Of a stretch of DNA of 64,000 nucleotides, positions 1 through 7,208 are shown in pieces. The notes below the pieces were generated by a model. It was not told where the DNA came from, did not search any database, and was given only the letters and a program-made list of their open reading frames with translations. The position numbers and the translations under genes are program-made. How positions within the stretch are numbered: the first letter of the stretch is position 1; each line of letters opens with the position of its first letter. Source of the DNA: Leeia aquatica (GTDB lineage: Bacteria > Pseudomonadota > Gammaproteobacteria > Burkholderiales > Leeiaceae); NCBI RefSeq assembly GCF_012641365.1, contig NZ_JABAIM010000002.1:62001-126000 (forward strand), in the 5' to 3' direction.

Positions 1-1519
1 CCTTCAGGTTGGCATCGGCCAGCGCCGGGTTACCCGCCTGTACGAACAGATCCCACTTGAAGCTCAGCGCGTGGCTGTCGCCATCTTCACGCCAGCGGAT
101 GATCTGGCCAAACAGATTATTTTTGCGCGGGTTGGCCGCATCCACACCCGGCTTGCCTTCCTTGCCACGCTCACTGTTGTTGGTCAGCGTGCAATACACT
201 TCCTTGGTGCGCGGATCCACCGTCACCCACTCCGGGCGATCCATCGGCGTTGCACCAACCTTGTCCCCTGCCGCACGGGCGCGGATGACCACATCAGCCT
301 GGTCGGCAAAGCCATTGGCCGCAGTCAGACCATTCTTGCCATGGCTCAGCTCAATCCATTGGCCGGAACCATCGGCATTGAAACGTGCCACGTACAGCGT
401 ACCCTCATCCAGCAGGCTCATATTGGCAGCGCGGTCATTCGGGTTGTAGACATTGCGCGAAACAAACTTGTAGATGTACTCAAAGCGCTTGTCGTCCCCC
501 ATGTACACGACAGCACGGCCATCTGCTGCCAGCGTCACGGTGGCGCCTTCGTGGCCCATGCGGCCCAGCGCAGTACGCTTGACCGGTCGGCTGCTCGGGT
601 CAAACGGGTCAATTTCCACCACCCAGCCGAAGCGATTGGCTTCATTCGGCTCTACGGCAGCGTCAAAGCGCTTATCGTGCTGATGCCAGTTGTAGCCCGC
701 GCCTTTCGGGTTGATACCGTAGCGCTTTTCGTTGGCATTTGGATTGGCAGATACAAAGTGGTCCTGCCAGTTTTCTTCACAGGTCAGGTAGGTGCCCCAC
801 GGGGTGTAGCCGTTGGCGCAGTTGGAGAAGGTACCCAGCACTTCGCGGCCGCTCGGGTCGGCATTGGTCTGCATGCTGGCGTGGCCTGCAGCCGGGCCGG
901 CAATATCCATCGGCGTGCTGGCGGTAATGCGGCGGGCAAAACGGGACTGCACCACTTGCCAGCGGCCACCCCGGTTCTGCACTTCCACGATCGAGACGCC
1001 CACCGCAGCCTGAGCCTTGCGTACCTTCTCGGCACTCCAGTTCTCCGTGCCATCCGTGTGCAGCAGACCATCATCCACATACTCGTGGTTCATGGCCAGC
1101 AAACCACGCTCCGAGCTTTGTGAACCATAGGGATAGGGGAAAAACCACATGCCATCATGATGCATGCCTGCTTGCAGCGCCTGCTCAGCTGCCGTATTGC
1201 TGGCATCCTCCTTGAAAGCCGGCATGCCTTTCAGGCTGCCGATCGGGTCACCCCAGGCATACATCACGTCAGCACGATAGCCCGGCGGGACGATCACTTT
1301 GTCTTCGGTAGACAGCGGTACGGCGGTGAAGCCCAGACTACCGGCACCCACGGTGCTGCCACAGGCGGTCAGACTGGCAGACATGCCGGTGACCATGGCG
1401 GTCGCCACCGTGGCTTGCATGAAGCCACGACGGGACAGACGGGTATTCAGGATGCTGGAAAACGGTTCGCTCGAGCTGGGGTTCAGTACCAGCTCGGCGT
1501 TGCAGTAATTGTCACTCAT
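1..1519 (-). CDS. PhoX-family alkaline phosphatase (DUF839), 3' end cut by window
   Basis: The minus strand is open from an ATG at 1519 to the window edge (506 codons, no stop), so the C-terminus is missing. Reading it directly gives a Tat signal with the twin arginines at residues 30-31 (SRRGFM), followed by LTAC with Cys53 in lipobox position. This suggests Tat export and possible lipidation. The body has PhoX hallmarks: GTYLTCEENWQ, GWVVEIDPFDP, MGHEGATV, MGDDKRFEYIYKFVS and a RPEWVTVDP segment. PhoX enzymes are calcium-dependent phosphomonoesterases that release phosphate in the periplasm. A GGGGGTG ribosome site precedes the ATG. A weak Pho-box-like element lies 44-61 bases upstream. Family call is strong; substrate is inferred. 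Confidence 0.9.
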   Translation of the reverse strand, partial: MSDNYCNAELVLNPSSSEPFSSILNTRLSRRGFMQATVATAMVTGMSASLTACGSTVGAGSLGFTAVPLSTEDKVIVPPGYRADVMYAWGDPIGSLKGMPAFKEDASNTAAEQALQAGMHHDGMWFFPYPYGSQSSERGLLAMNHEYVDDGLLHTDGTENWSAEKVRKAQAAVGVSIVEVQNRGGRWQVVQSRFARRITASTPMDIAGPAAGHASMQTNADPSGREVLGTFSNCANGYTPWGTYLTCEENWQDHFVSANPNANEKRYGINPKGAGYNWHQHDKRFDAAVEPNEANRFGWVVEIDPFDPSSRPVKRTALGRMGHEGATVTLAADGRAVVYMGDDKRFEYIYKFVSRNVYNPNDRAANMSLLDEGTLYVARFNADGSGQWIELSHGKNGLTAANGFADQADVVIRARAAGDKVGATPMDRPEWVTVDPRTKEVYCTLTNNSERGKEGKPGVDAANPRKNNLFGQIIRWREDGDSHALSFKWDLFVQAGNPALADANLK

Positions 1520-1562
1520 TGGTCACCCCCGGTTGAAGAGGACCAAAATGTAACAACGGATT

Positions 1563-1580
1563 ATGACACCACTGTGAAGC
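1563..1580 (-). promoter_or_regulatory. weak candidate Pho box upstream of phoX
   Basis: On the minus strand two 7-base blocks, GCTTCAC and GTGTCAT, are separated by 4 bases. This spacing equals that of a PhoB half-site pair (CTGTCAT, 4 bases, CTGTCAT). The second block matches 6 of 7 positions, the first only 3 of 7. The position upstream of a phosphatase makes it plausible; the sequence alone is weak. Confidence 0.2.
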
Positions 1581-1601
1581 CTGAACGCCCGTACACGTTA
1601 C

Positions 1602-2798
1602 TTACAGCGCACCGCTGAAAGTATTTTCCTGCGTAGTGCTTGCAGGCGCCTCTACCCCCATGAAGGCCAAAATTTCCTCTTTCTGCTGCATGGCATCCTG
1701 ATAACCCAGTCGGATCAGGTCCCGGGTATACGGCGGCTCAAACAACAGGTAGCTGGCCAGCACCGAGCCCCCCCGACGCAATGCACCAATACCGCGCAGC
1801 AGGTAGCGCACGGCCCAGGGAAAATGCATGGAGTGTTGCGCTGCCAACGCCTCCAGCGGTTTAGAGGGGGCTACCAACAGCACGTCCACCTTACGCATGG
1901 GGATGCCCGCCTCCTCCAGCTTGTTCTCCGGGATCAGGTCGAGCAAGCGGTTCAATACCTGCAACCGCTCCAGATCATTCTCGAGGCTGTCCAGAAACGT
2001 ACCATTGAGCAATTGCCCGGCGACCTGGGCCAAGGAGGGATGGCTGCTGGTTTTGTGTCGCTCCGGCGCCCGTGCATGCGGTGACACGCCGATCACCAGC
2101 ACCTTGCTGGCACCGAAATGCAAAGCCGGGCTGACCGGCGCATGCTGGCGGATCGAGCCATCGCCAAAATACTCCCGGTGAATCCGCGCCGCCGGAAAAA
2201 CCAATGGAATGGCCGACGAGGCCAGCAGATGCTCCAGCGACAGCGTACAGGACACGCCCACCCGCTGGGCACGTTGCCAGTTATGGCAAGGATCGCCCTC
2301 ATAGAAACAGACGGACTGGCCGCTGCTGTAACCCAGCGCGGTCACGCTGACCGCCTTGAGGTTGTCCGCCGCCACGGAAGCCTGGATGTTGCGAAAGGTT
2401 ATCACCTTCTGCAGAAAGCCCTTAAGCGGGCTGTTATCCAGAAAGGAACGTGGATTGCGCCGCCCCATCCCGCCCAGAAAGAACGACGCCAGCCAGTAGA
2501 GAATCTGCTTGCTCACCCCGGCAAAATCCGAGCGGTAAATGCTGTGGCAGTGCAGCGTTTTCCACACCAGTTCCAGCTGGTGGATACCGGCGTGGAACCC
2601 GGATGGTTCGGCTGCCAGCGCCGTCGCATTGATGGCACCGGCACTGGTACCCACAATGATGCGGAACGGGAAGCGTCGCTCAGGGGGCAACAGTTTGGCA
2701 ATCGCCTTCAGCACACCCACCTGATACGCTGCACGCGCACCGCCGCCGGAGAGTATCAGCCCGATTTCATGCTGCTTTGTTTGCCAGCGTGATGACAT
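1602..2798 (-). CDS. patatin-like phospholipase
   Basis: This 398-residue protein has the patatin fold signature. The oxyanion-hole glycine run GGGARAAYQVG is at residues 18-28, the nucleophile elbow GTSAG has Ser52, and the catalytic Asp213 sits in a DGS motif. These form the Ser-Asp dyad of RssA/NTE-type lipid acyl hydrolases. No signal peptide is evident, so it probably acts in the cytoplasm or at the inner membrane on phospholipids or lysophospholipids. The long C-terminal half (about residues 250-398) is typical of larger proteobacterial patatins. It is followed by phoX in the same direction after about 80 bases. Substrate unknown. Confidence 0.88.
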   Translation of the reverse strand: MSSRWQTKQHEIGLILSGGGARAAYQVGVLKAIAKLLPPERRFPFRIIVGTSAGAINATALAAEPSGFHAGIHQLELVWKTLHCHSIYRSDFAGVSKQILYWLASFFLGGMGRRNPRSFLDNSPLKGFLQKVITFRNIQASVAADNLKAVSVTALGYSSGQSVCFYEGDPCHNWQRAQRVGVSCTLSLEHLLASSAIPLVFPAARIHREYFGDGSIRQHAPVSPALHFGASKVLVIGVSPHARAPERHKTSSHPSLAQVAGQLLNGTFLDSLENDLERLQVLNRLLDLIPENKLEEAGIPMRKVDVLLVAPSKPLEALAAQHSMHFPWAVRYLLRGIGALRRGGSVLASYLLFEPPYTRDLIRLGYQDAMQQKEEILAFMGVEAPASTTQENTFSGAL

Positions 2799-2881
2799 AT
2801 GCCCCTCTCAGCTACCACGGGTAGCTTTCTTTCCAGCATATGACAGCCCTGTCGTGCGCGCCAGCCCGTTCTACGACAGCC

Positions 2882-3265
2882 TCATGACCATGACTTGTCT
2901 GCAGGCGCCTCCTCGCTCATCAACTCGGTTTGCCCCCAGCGATACAGTTGATCCAGCAAGGGCCGCAGAGAGAGGCCACGGCTACTGAGTGAGTATTCCA
3001 CCCGCGGCGGAATCTCGGGAAATACCGTCCGCACAATCATGCCATCAGCCTCCAGCTCTCGCAGTTGCTGGGTCAGCATTTTCTGCGATACCGCCGGAAT
3101 ACGCTTGCGCAGCTCGCCAAAGCGCAAGGTGCCACTGGCCAGACGGTGCAGAATCAAGGGCTTCCACTTGCCCCCAAGAATGTTCAGTGTCATGACCAAT
3201 GGACAGGTGGGCACACGATCAAGATGCCAGGGTTTTACCGGGCCGGTTTCCATTTCGTAACTCAC
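2882..3265 (-). CDS. HxlR-family transcriptional regulator
   Basis: A 127-residue winged-helix protein of the HxlR type. It starts with a CPLV segment, then LGGKWKPLILHRL, the recognition-helix region ISQ/VSQKMLTQQLRELEADG, and a PPRVEYSLS wing leading to the conserved LxPLLDQLYRWG C-terminus. The assigned start is a GTG at 3265. An ATG four codons in, at 3253, is an alternative with a GTGAG sequence in front. It is divergent from the metallo-hydrolase gene at 3344 with only 78 bases between, the usual arrangement of an HxlR regulator and its target. Members often sense electrophiles, quinones or aldehydes; the signal here is unknown. Confidence 0.88.
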   Translation of the reverse strand: MSYEMETGPVKPWHLDRVPTCPLVMTLNILGGKWKPLILHRLASGTLRFGELRKRIPAVSQKMLTQQLRELEADGMIVRTVFPEIPPRVEYSLSSRGLSLRPLLDQLYRWGQTELMSEEAPADKSWS

Positions 3266-3343
3266 TAACGGTTTTGTAAGTACTTGTTTTATTTATACAT
3301 ACACAGAGAATAGCAACTTCCCTGACAAACGGAAAGTTATCAC

Positions 3344-4054
3344 ATGCAAGCGGTGTACGTTACTCGCATTCCCATCTTGCCCTTGGGTCTGGTCAATGCC
3401 CATCTGATCCACACCGGTCAAGGCTGCATTCTGGTCGACAGCGGCTTGCCCGGCAGCAGCGACAAAATCGAGCGGGCCTTGCGCAAGCAGGGCATGGGAC
3501 TGCGTGATATCCGCTTGATTGTCATCACCCACGCCCATGTAGACCACGCCGGTGAGGCCTGGGCCTTGCGTGAGCGTTGCCATGCCCCCATTCTTGCGCA
3601 TGCAGGTGACCTGCCTTACTACCATCGGGAACAGCCGATGACGTTCTGCGCCACCGGCTGGTTTGGCCGCGTCTTCCTGAAAACCGGGCTGATGTATCAG
3701 TCCTATCCGGCGTTTACTCCGGACATCCTGCTACAGGGTGATGACACGTTTGACCTGACTCCCTATGGCATTGCAGGCACGGTCATCCCGACACCAGGGC
3801 ACACCCAAGGCTCGCTGTCAGTCGTGCTGCAAGATCGGCAAGCGCTGGTGGGCGACTTGCTGGCTTCCGGCATCCTGCTGGGTGGCGTGATGTGGCATGG
3901 CCGCCCCAAGCAACCGCCGTTTGAGGATGATCCGGTACAGGTCGGTACCATCCTGCAGGGCATGCTGGCAGACGGGATGGAGCGCTTTTACATCGGACAC
4001 GGCGGGCCACTGGATGCCGCAGCAGTGGCACGCCATAGCCATCGCCTGCTATAG
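3344..4054 (+). CDS. MBL-fold metallo-hydrolase
   Basis: A 236-residue metallo-beta-lactamase-fold enzyme. The metal site HAHVDH lies at residues 63-68, with further ligands in TPGHTQGS, VGDLLASG and the late GHGGP motif. The fold and length fit glyoxalase II-like or lactonase-like hydrolases with a two-metal centre. It has no signal peptide. The ribosome site GGAAAG is 7 bases before the ATG. It diverges from an HxlR regulator, which probably controls it, suggesting a role in detoxifying a reactive thioester, lactone or peroxide. The sequence does not reveal the substrate. Confidence 0.85.
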   Translation: MQAVYVTRIPILPLGLVNAHLIHTGQGCILVDSGLPGSSDKIERALRKQGMGLRDIRLIVITHAHVDHAGEAWALRERCHAPILAHAGDLPYYHREQPMTFCATGWFGRVFLKTGLMYQSYPAFTPDILLQGDDTFDLTPYGIAGTVIPTPGHTQGSLSVVLQDRQALVGDLLASGILLGGVMWHGRPKQPPFEDDPVQVGTILQGMLADGMERFYIGHGGPLDAAAVARHSHRLL

Positions 4055-4131
4055 CGCAGAACACACACAGGATAGGGTCAAAGCAGGCCGCACCATGCTA
4101 ACATGCCATCATCATCGAAATGGTGGGCATC

Positions 4132-4689
4132 ATGATCAAGCATACCTTTGCAATACTGACCGCAACGCTCAGCCTCGCCACTGCGGCAGCAGAGCCCATC
4201 TGGACCAGCATTCGCCCAGCAGAATGCACGCCACTCACTCGCGCGGCCAGCGGGAAAATGGCGGATGATTACCAACACTGTAAAGGCATGGGGGGCTGGC
4301 AGCTGTGGGCAGGCAGCGCTGATAGCCAGCCTGCCAGCTGGCTGCTGCTCGGACGAGGGCAGACCATGTGGAACACCCACACCCTGCTCACCAACCCGCA
4401 GCGCTGGGGCCAATTTGCCGGTCTGGGTGCCGACAAGGTGGAATGGCAGCAGCAGGGTGGCATGGCAACCGGCCTCATCTTCCGTGTCAATGGTCAGCAG
4501 GACGATGGCCGCAAGCAATCCCGTCTGGTCGCCCTGAAGCTCACTCCCCAGGCTGTACAGTATTGTGGTGATGCCGACACCATAGCGGGCGCCCGTGCCC
4601 TGTTGGCGCAAGACCAGTGCAGCACACCGCTTCCCGCGCAGCCCGTACAATGTCTGCATCAAGCGCCGGGGGCTGCAGGATGTCAGTGA
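4132..4689 (+). CDS. hypothetical secreted protein
   Basis: I do not recognise this family. From the ATG at 4132 the product is 185 residues and begins with a clean signal peptide (MIKHTFAILTATLSLATAAA, then EPIW). An in-frame ATG at 4120 would add four residues, but a GTGGG sequence precedes the second ATG better. The mature protein is small, rich in Trp, Gln and Gly and carries several cysteines (ECTP, HCKG, QYCGD, DQCS, VQCLH, AGCQ), so disulphide bonds are likely in the periplasm. Both neighbours in the same direction (MBL hydrolase, purU) are unrelated in function, so context gives no role. Confidence 0.65.
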   Translation: MIKHTFAILTATLSLATAAAEPIWTSIRPAECTPLTRAASGKMADDYQHCKGMGGWQLWAGSADSQPASWLLLGRGQTMWNTHTLLTNPQRWGQFAGLGADKVEWQQQGGMATGLIFRVNGQQDDGRKQSRLVALKLTPQAVQYCGDADTIAGARALLAQDQCSTPLPAQPVQCLHQAPGAAGCQ

Positions 4690-4785
4690 TGCAGTGTCCG
4701 GTTTCCGCCAAAGCAGGACGCCTGCCAGCAAGCGCCACCCGATGACTGCGCTAGGCTGGCAGACACCATCCACAAGGAGCCCCTC

Positions 4786-5652
4786 ATGTCTGCCGCCCGC
4801 CACAAGCTGATCCTCTCCCTGCATTGCCCCAGTGCAGCGGGCCAAGTGGCCGACATCTCCCACTTTCTGCACGAGCGTGGCTGCTATATCGACGAAATTG
4901 CGGTGTTTGATGATGAAGACGAACAGCGCTTCTTTGTCCGCTGTGTCTTCCACCTGGAACAAGGTCAAGCACCAGACCTGCCCGCCTTGCGCAGTGCCTT
5001 CCAGCCGATTGCCGACCGTTACCAGATGCGCTGGGCGCTGCATGACAGCCAGACACGCCCCAAGGTACTGCTGATGGTGTCCAAGCTGGACCATTGCCTG
5101 AACGACCTGCTCTACCGCTGGCGGATGGGCGACATCCTGATGGACATCGTCGGCGTGATGTCCAACCATCCCGACCTCGCCAGCCTGGTCACCCCGCACG
5201 GCATCCCCTACCACCACCTGCCGATCACCCCGGACACCAAGCCACAGCAGGAAGCCGCCCTGCTGCAGATCATCGACCAGTCCGACGCCGAGCTGGTGGT
5301 GCTGGCCCGCTACATGCAGGTACTGTCACCTGAACTCTCCCGCCAACTGGCAGGCCGCGCCATCAACATCCACCACTCCTTCCTGCCCGGCTTCAAAGGC
5401 GCCAAGCCCTACCACCAGGCCCACGCCCGGGGTGTGAAACTGATCGGCGCCACCGCCCACTACATCACCGATGATCTGGATGAAGGCCCAATCATCGAGC
5501 AAGTGGTCGAGCGCGTCGACCACGCCTTCCGCCCGGAACAACTGCTCGCCACCGGCCGCGACATGGAATGCCTCGCCCTCGCCCGCGCCGTCAAATTCCA
5601 CCTGGAGCGCCGCGTCTTCCTCAACGACAACCGCACGGTGGTGCTGCGCTAA
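4786..5652 (+). CDS. purU: formyltetrahydrofolate deformylase
   Basis: PurU hydrolyses 10-formyl-THF to THF and formate, balancing the one-carbon pool and supplying formate to PurT. The 288 residues comprise an N-terminal ACT regulatory domain (about 6-85) and a formyltransferase-fold domain (about 93-288). The fold shows NIHHSFLPG at 194-202 and the TDDLDEGP loop, giving the catalytic triad equivalents Asn194, His196 and Asp232. Length matches the family. An AAGGAG ribosome site lies just upstream. It converges on the metallophosphoesterase gene with only 7 bases between the two stop codons. Confidence 0.95.
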   Translation: MSAARHKLILSLHCPSAAGQVADISHFLHERGCYIDEIAVFDDEDEQRFFVRCVFHLEQGQAPDLPALRSAFQPIADRYQMRWALHDSQTRPKVLLMVSKLDHCLNDLLYRWRMGDILMDIVGVMSNHPDLASLVTPHGIPYHHLPITPDTKPQQEAALLQIIDQSDAELVVLARYMQVLSPELSRQLAGRAINIHHSFLPGFKGAKPYHQAHARGVKLIGATAHYITDDLDEGPIIEQVVERVDHAFRPEQLLATGRDMECLALARAVKFHLERRVFLNDNRTVVLR

Positions 5653-5659
5653 GGATACC

Positions 5660-6772
5660 TTATGCCCGTACCAGTTTAAGCAGGGTGATTTCAGACGGAG
5701 CACCAAAGCGCTTCGGCGGGCCCCAGTAGCCGGTGCCGCGGCTGGTGTAGATCCACATGTCGGCCAGCCGGTTCAGACCGGCGACAAAGGGTTGTTGCAG
5801 TGGCACCAGCCAGTTCCAGGGCAGGAACTGGCCACCGTGGGTGTGGCCGGAGAGTTGCAGGTGAAAGCCTGCCTCGGCGGCCAGTGGCGCGGTGCGGGGC
5901 TGGTGGGCCAGCAGGACCTTGACCTGACAATCCTGCGCTCCTGCGATGGCGGCATGGGGGTCGCTACGGTGCTGCGGGATGAACTGGTGGGCGGTGTAGT
6001 CGGTGACACCGGCCACCGCGAGCCGCGCCTGCCCCTGCTGAACCTTGACATGCTCATTCATCAGCACGGTGATGCCGAGGCGGCGAACTTCCGCCACCCA
6101 GGGCTCGGCTCCGGAGTAATACTCATGGTTGCCGGTAACAAAGTAGCTACCATGCCGGGCCTGCAGGGATGCCAGTGGCGCGGTATGGGCAGACAGGGCT
6201 TCAACGCTGCCATCTACCAGATCCCCGGTAATGGCCACCACATCCGGCTGCAGCTGATTTACCGCATCCACAATGGCTTGCAGATACGGCTGGCGAATGG
6301 TGGGGCCCACATGGATATCGCTGATCTGTACGATGCGGAAACCTTGCAGGTCTTCCGGCAGCTGGTTGATGGGTACCTCAACGGTCACCACCCGGGCCCG
6401 CCGCCGTGCGTTCATCAAACCGATCGCTGAAGCCAGCAGCGCAATCAGCCATACACCCCAGGCACTCCAAACGGTGAAGGCTGGCGGCACCGGCAGCCAC
6501 AGCAAGACTTCACGCAACAGGGACAACACCATCAGGGTGGAGAACAGACCCAGCGACAGCAAACCCAGCCATTCGAGTGACGAAGCACCGTCCTGTCGCT
6601 TGTTGGCACGCGCCAGCAGGCCTCGCGCAATCAGAGGGGTGGACAGCAAAAGCCAAACCCCGAGGGGAATCATCAAAACCACAGGCAGCTGGGGCAATAA
6701 ACGCCACGCCAGCCAGCCATGCATCAGCAGCAGCAAAGTCAGTACAGTGATGACAACACGACGCGGGGGCAT
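5660..6772 (-). CDS. membrane metallophosphoesterase (YkuE/YaeI-like)
   Basis: A 370-residue protein with about four hydrophobic segments in the first 120 residues, then a cytoplasmic or periplasmic calcineurin-type domain. Metal ligands are seen in order: SDIH with Asp152 and His154, GD at 183-184, GNHE with Asn215 and His216, AHQP with His290, and GHTH at 309-312. Relatives include YkuE and the UDP-diacylglucosamine hydrolase-like YaeI. I placed the start at 6772 because GGAGTAGAA precedes it and because the longer frame would run into the Lar-like gene upstream. Substrate unknown, possibly a membrane phospho-lipid. Confidence 0.85.
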   Translation of the reverse strand: MPPRRVVITVLTLLLLMHGWLAWRLLPQLPVVLMIPLGVWLLLSTPLIARGLLARANKRQDGASSLEWLGLLSLGLFSTLMVLSLLREVLLWLPVPPAFTVWSAWGVWLIALLASAIGLMNARRRARVVTVEVPINQLPEDLQGFRIVQISDIHVGPTIRQPYLQAIVDAVNQLQPDVVAITGDLVDGSVEALSAHTAPLASLQARHGSYFVTGNHEYYSGAEPWVAEVRRLGITVLMNEHVKVQQGQARLAVAGVTDYTAHQFIPQHRSDPHAAIAGAQDCQVKVLLAHQPRTAPLAAEAGFHLQLSGHTHGGQFLPWNWLVPLQQPFVAGLNRLADMWIYTSRGTGYWGPPKRFGAPSEITLLKLVRA

Positions 6773-6843
6773 TTCTACTCCAGAATGGGCGTACGGAATC
6801 GGTGGCTCAGCATGGTCTTGCCTAAAAGAACGTGCCAGAACCT

Positions 6844-7029
6844 TTACTTCATGCGGTTCCAGCTGGCAATGGCGTCCTTCTTGTTGGCTTCCGGACGGCT
6901 GATGGCGGAACAATTGCCATCTTTGCCAAACTTGGCACACTGTACCCACACCCGGTTGGAACCCGCTTTACGGATTTCACCCGCAGCACCGCATCGGGGG
7001 CAGGGTTTGGGGCTAACGGCATCGCTCAT
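6844..7029 (-). CDS. small Lar-like zinc-ribbon protein
   Basis: A 61-residue protein with KPCPRCG near the N-terminus, VWVQC in the middle, CSAIS after it, and a C-terminal KKDAIASWNRMK. This order (CPxCG, aromatic-VxC, C, then EAIxxWNRR) is the layout of the Lar restriction-alleviation family and related phage zinc ribbons. An AGGAG site sits 9 bases before the ATG, a good argument that it is translated. It lies between the metallophosphoesterase gene (71 bases downstream) and the divergent lipid-cluster gene at 7209. No phage genes are near. Function is unknown; DNA or RNA binding through zinc is the simplest guess. Confidence 0.72.
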   Translation of the reverse strand: MSDAVSPKPCPRCGAAGEIRKAGSNRVWVQCAKFGKDGNCSAISRPEANKKDAIASWNRMK

Positions 7030-7108
7030 GCGGCAGGACTCCTGTATTCAAACAAATGTGGCACCAAAAAACAAACTATGGGCATTAGCATCATTTTTCA
7101 ATACCTTA

Positions 7109-7137
7109 TTGGATCATTTTCGCAGCGCTTGTAAAAT
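7109..7137 (+). promoter_or_regulatory. candidate sigma-70 promoter of the lipid cluster
   Basis: TTGGAT, 17 bases, TAAAAT lies about 70 bases before the start at 7209. The -10 matches the consensus at 5 of 6 positions; the -35 is weak. It is the best promoter-like pair in the 179-base gap between the Lar-like gene and the transporter-acyltransferase gene. Confidence 0.4.
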
Positions 7138-7208
7138 CATAGCCAGCGTTGCTGCGCTGTGCTTTACCATGCCGATGTCGCCTCAGGCTTCGTGGAGTAG
7201 GTCCCAAC

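Noticed and set aside
71-1123. 350-residue plus-strand open frame
   Set aside because: It lies antisense to the PhoX gene, which has Tat, motif and frame support; the plus frame has no recognisable domain.
4078-5217. 379-residue minus-strand open frame
   Set aside because: Antisense to the secreted-protein gene and purU; composition typical of a GC-rich shadow frame.
6773-6949. N-terminal extension of the metallophosphoesterase
   Set aside because: Overlaps the Lar-like gene in another frame, and GGAG precedes the internal ATG at 6772.
6844-7029. Prophage remnant
   Set aside because: Only the Lar-like gene hints at phage; no integrase, attachment repeat or other phage gene is near.
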